Of a stretch of 64,000 bases of DNA, positions 62,912-64,000 are shown piece after piece. The stretch lies in the NCBI GenBank assembly GCA_947573605.1, contig CANPGM010000011.1, positions 1 to 64,000 on the forward strand, read 5' to 3'. The DNA is from an uncultured Roseburia sp. Its GTDB lineage: Bacteria; Bacillota; Clostridia; Lachnospirales; Lachnospiraceae. The position numbers and the translations under genes are program-made. Below the pieces are notes generated by a model. The model was not told where the DNA came from. It saw nothing but the letters and a program-made list of their open reading frames with translations, and ran no database searches. How positions within the stretch are numbered: position 1 is the first letter of the stretch; each line of letters opens with the position of its first letter.

Positions 62912-64000
62912 ATGAGTAAAATAAAACAGGAAAAGAATAAAACCAAATCTCTGTCATGGAAGCAGGCAATTCAAAAAGGGCTTCGTCCGGGTGTAATTTT
63001 AGTTCCGGTAATCATTTTTATTACCTTAACCATTATTGGAATGATTGATTCGGAATCGTTTGTTTCCATGCTGAACACGTTTTTTGTTTCGCTGATGGTG
63101 AACGGAAGCTGGCTGATTGCGCTTGGTACGCTGGCGTTTATTATTTTTCTGATCGTGGTATGTTTTCATCCGATTGGGAAAGTGAGACTTGGCGGTAAGG
63201 ATGCAAAACCGGAATATAGTTTGTGGAACTGGTTTGCGATATCACTATGCGCAGGAATCGGTACGGGAATTGTGTTCTGGGGTGCGGTGGAGCCTTTAAA
63301 GTTCGCGGTACAGCCGCAGCTATCTACGGGCATTGCGCCGAATACAAGAGAGGCTGTAATCTGGTCTCTGGGAAAAAGTTATATGCACTGGTCTTTTGCT
63401 CCTTATGCCACATATGCGGTGTTCGGCGTAATCATTGCGTTTGCTTATTATAATCTCCACCGTAGTTTTTCGGTAAGTGCGGGATTTGCGCCTTTGCTGG
63501 GTGAGAAGGCGGAAAAATCATGGTTTCGCGGGATTGTAGATACGTTGACCGCTTTTGCAATCACGGGCGGAGTGGCCGGTTCTTTGGGATACGGTCTGCT
63601 TCAGATTGCCAGCGGTCTGGAAACGGTTTTCGGGATTCCGGCGCAGACGGTTTCCTATATTGCGATTTGTGTGGTAATTGTAGCAATTTATAATATTTCC
63701 AGTATCACCGGAATGAACCGGGGGATCCGCTGGCTGAGCGATAAAAATGCGTGGCTGTTTTTGATTCTAATGGTATTGGCATTTGTATTCGGTCCGGCAC
63801 AGTGGATATGCAATTTATTTACCGAATAGTTTGGGAATTTTATTTCTACATTTGTCGAATCGATTACTGCCGTTTCTGCATTTTCAGATACCGGAGAGGC
63901 GGTCGGGAGCGTGTGGTATCAGTCGAGCGAGCTATGGCCGCAGTGGTGGGATGAATATTACTTTGTGGACTTTCTGAGCTTCGGACCGATTGTCGGCCTG
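62912..64000 (+). pseudogene. BCCT-family transporter interrupted by an in-frame TAG (partial)
   Basis: The frame from ATG 62912 encodes a betaine/choline/carnitine-type transporter (HPIGKVRLGGKDAKPEYSLW split, FAISLCAGIGTGIVFWGAVEP, MHWSFAPYATYAVFGVI, ITGGVAGSLGYGLLQI, SSITGMNRGIRWLSD). A TAG at 63827-63829 follows NLFTE after 305 residues. The same frame then stays open with matching family sequence (FGNFISTF..., WPQWWDEYYFVDFLSFGPIVGL) to the window edge. It is most simply a recent nonsense mutation; amber readthrough or a sequence error are alternatives. The transporter would import choline or betaine. Confidence 0.8.

Noticed and set aside
63827-63829. Pyrrolysine codon in the BCCT gene
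   Set aside because: TAG ends several other genes in this window (for example at 1189, 3433 and 4128) and no pyl gene or Pyl enzyme is seen, so nonsense mutation is simpler.
1-64000. tRNA, rRNA, CRISPR arrays, insertion sequences and prophage genes
   Set aside because: Looked for T-loop motifs, regular direct repeats with spacers, transposase and phage motifs; none was convincing by eye.

Overview
The window reads as chromosomal DNA from an anaerobic, low-to-mid GC member of the Clostridia, most likely a Lachnospiraceae gut bacterium. The evidence is strong AGGAGG-type ribosome binding sites, a Rex-like operator in front of a butyrate-type thl/hbd/bcd/etfBA operon, an [FeFe]-hydrogenase-like sensor, a class B sortase with an SPKTG substrate, Gram-positive FtsEX/hydrolase and YdjGHI-like genes, and no outer-membrane genes. 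All genes but one (a degenerate HD-GYP protein, 29925-31097) are on the plus strand, as expected for a leading-strand segment. No rRNA, tRNA, CRISPR array, insertion sequence or prophage was found. GC looks to be in the mid-40s percent by eye; it was not computed.

Layout. 1-508: no gene; a 27-bp repeat that recurs inverted at 10.3 kb, a terminator from an off-window gene, four same-direction DnaA-box-like 9-mers, and a good promoter. 0.5-2.1 kb: a degenerate WecG/TagA-like protein and a YitT-family membrane protein. 2.3-8.4 kb: a CdaR/PucR-type regulator, ftsE, ftsX, a coiled-coil M23 murein hydrolase, a C-terminal processing protease and a VanZ-like protein. 8.4-9.5 kb: prfB with its programmed +1 frameshift. 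9.5-13.7 kb: an envelope-stress-like cluster (zinc-ribbon protein, SPFH/YdjI, YdjG-like, TPM/YdjH-like). 13.8-24.3 kb: housekeeping metabolism (ACT protein, hom, ApgM-like enzyme, mtnN, glpK, GNAT, carA, carB). 24.4-26.4 kb: a soluble hydrogenase-domain chemoreceptor. 26.4-29.8 kb: a YtrA-like GntR/ABC operon with a perfect palindromic operator on its promoter. 29.9-32.4 kb: a degenerate HD-GYP protein divergent from a coiled-coil SleB-type hydrolase. 32.5-38.0 kb: thl-hbd-bcd-etfB-etfA, without crotonase.

From 38.1 kb to the right edge is one long surface-glycan locus. It has a CpsB/CpsC/CpsD phosphoregulatory module (the kinase with 19 tyrosines in a 36-residue tail), a membrane-anchored GH3-like protein that seems to lack part of the active site, an LCP-type ligase, an abundant-looking SPKTG surface protein with its own class B sortase, and an initiating sugar-phosphate transferase. 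These are followed by a GDP-D-glycero-D-manno-heptose pathway (hddA, an hddC-gmhB fusion, gmhA, a GMD-like dehydratase), glycosyltransferases, two hexapeptide acyltransferases, a Wzy-like polymerase, an acyltransferase-3 gene carrying a G9 tract, a Wzx-like flippase and a TagF-like polyol-phosphate transferase. It ends with a three-domain LicC-LicA-like phosphocholine activation enzyme, a 31-residue membrane peptide, an SSS symporter and a BCCT transporter broken by an in-frame TAG.

Working model (inference): the locus makes a Wzx/Wzy-dependent, heptose-containing polymer decorated with phosphocholine or polyol phosphate and acyl groups. LCP chemistry fixes it to the wall, and a dedicated sortase B anchors a companion surface protein. 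The G9 tract and the amber codon suggest that decoration and uptake of the decorating base vary between cells or strains.
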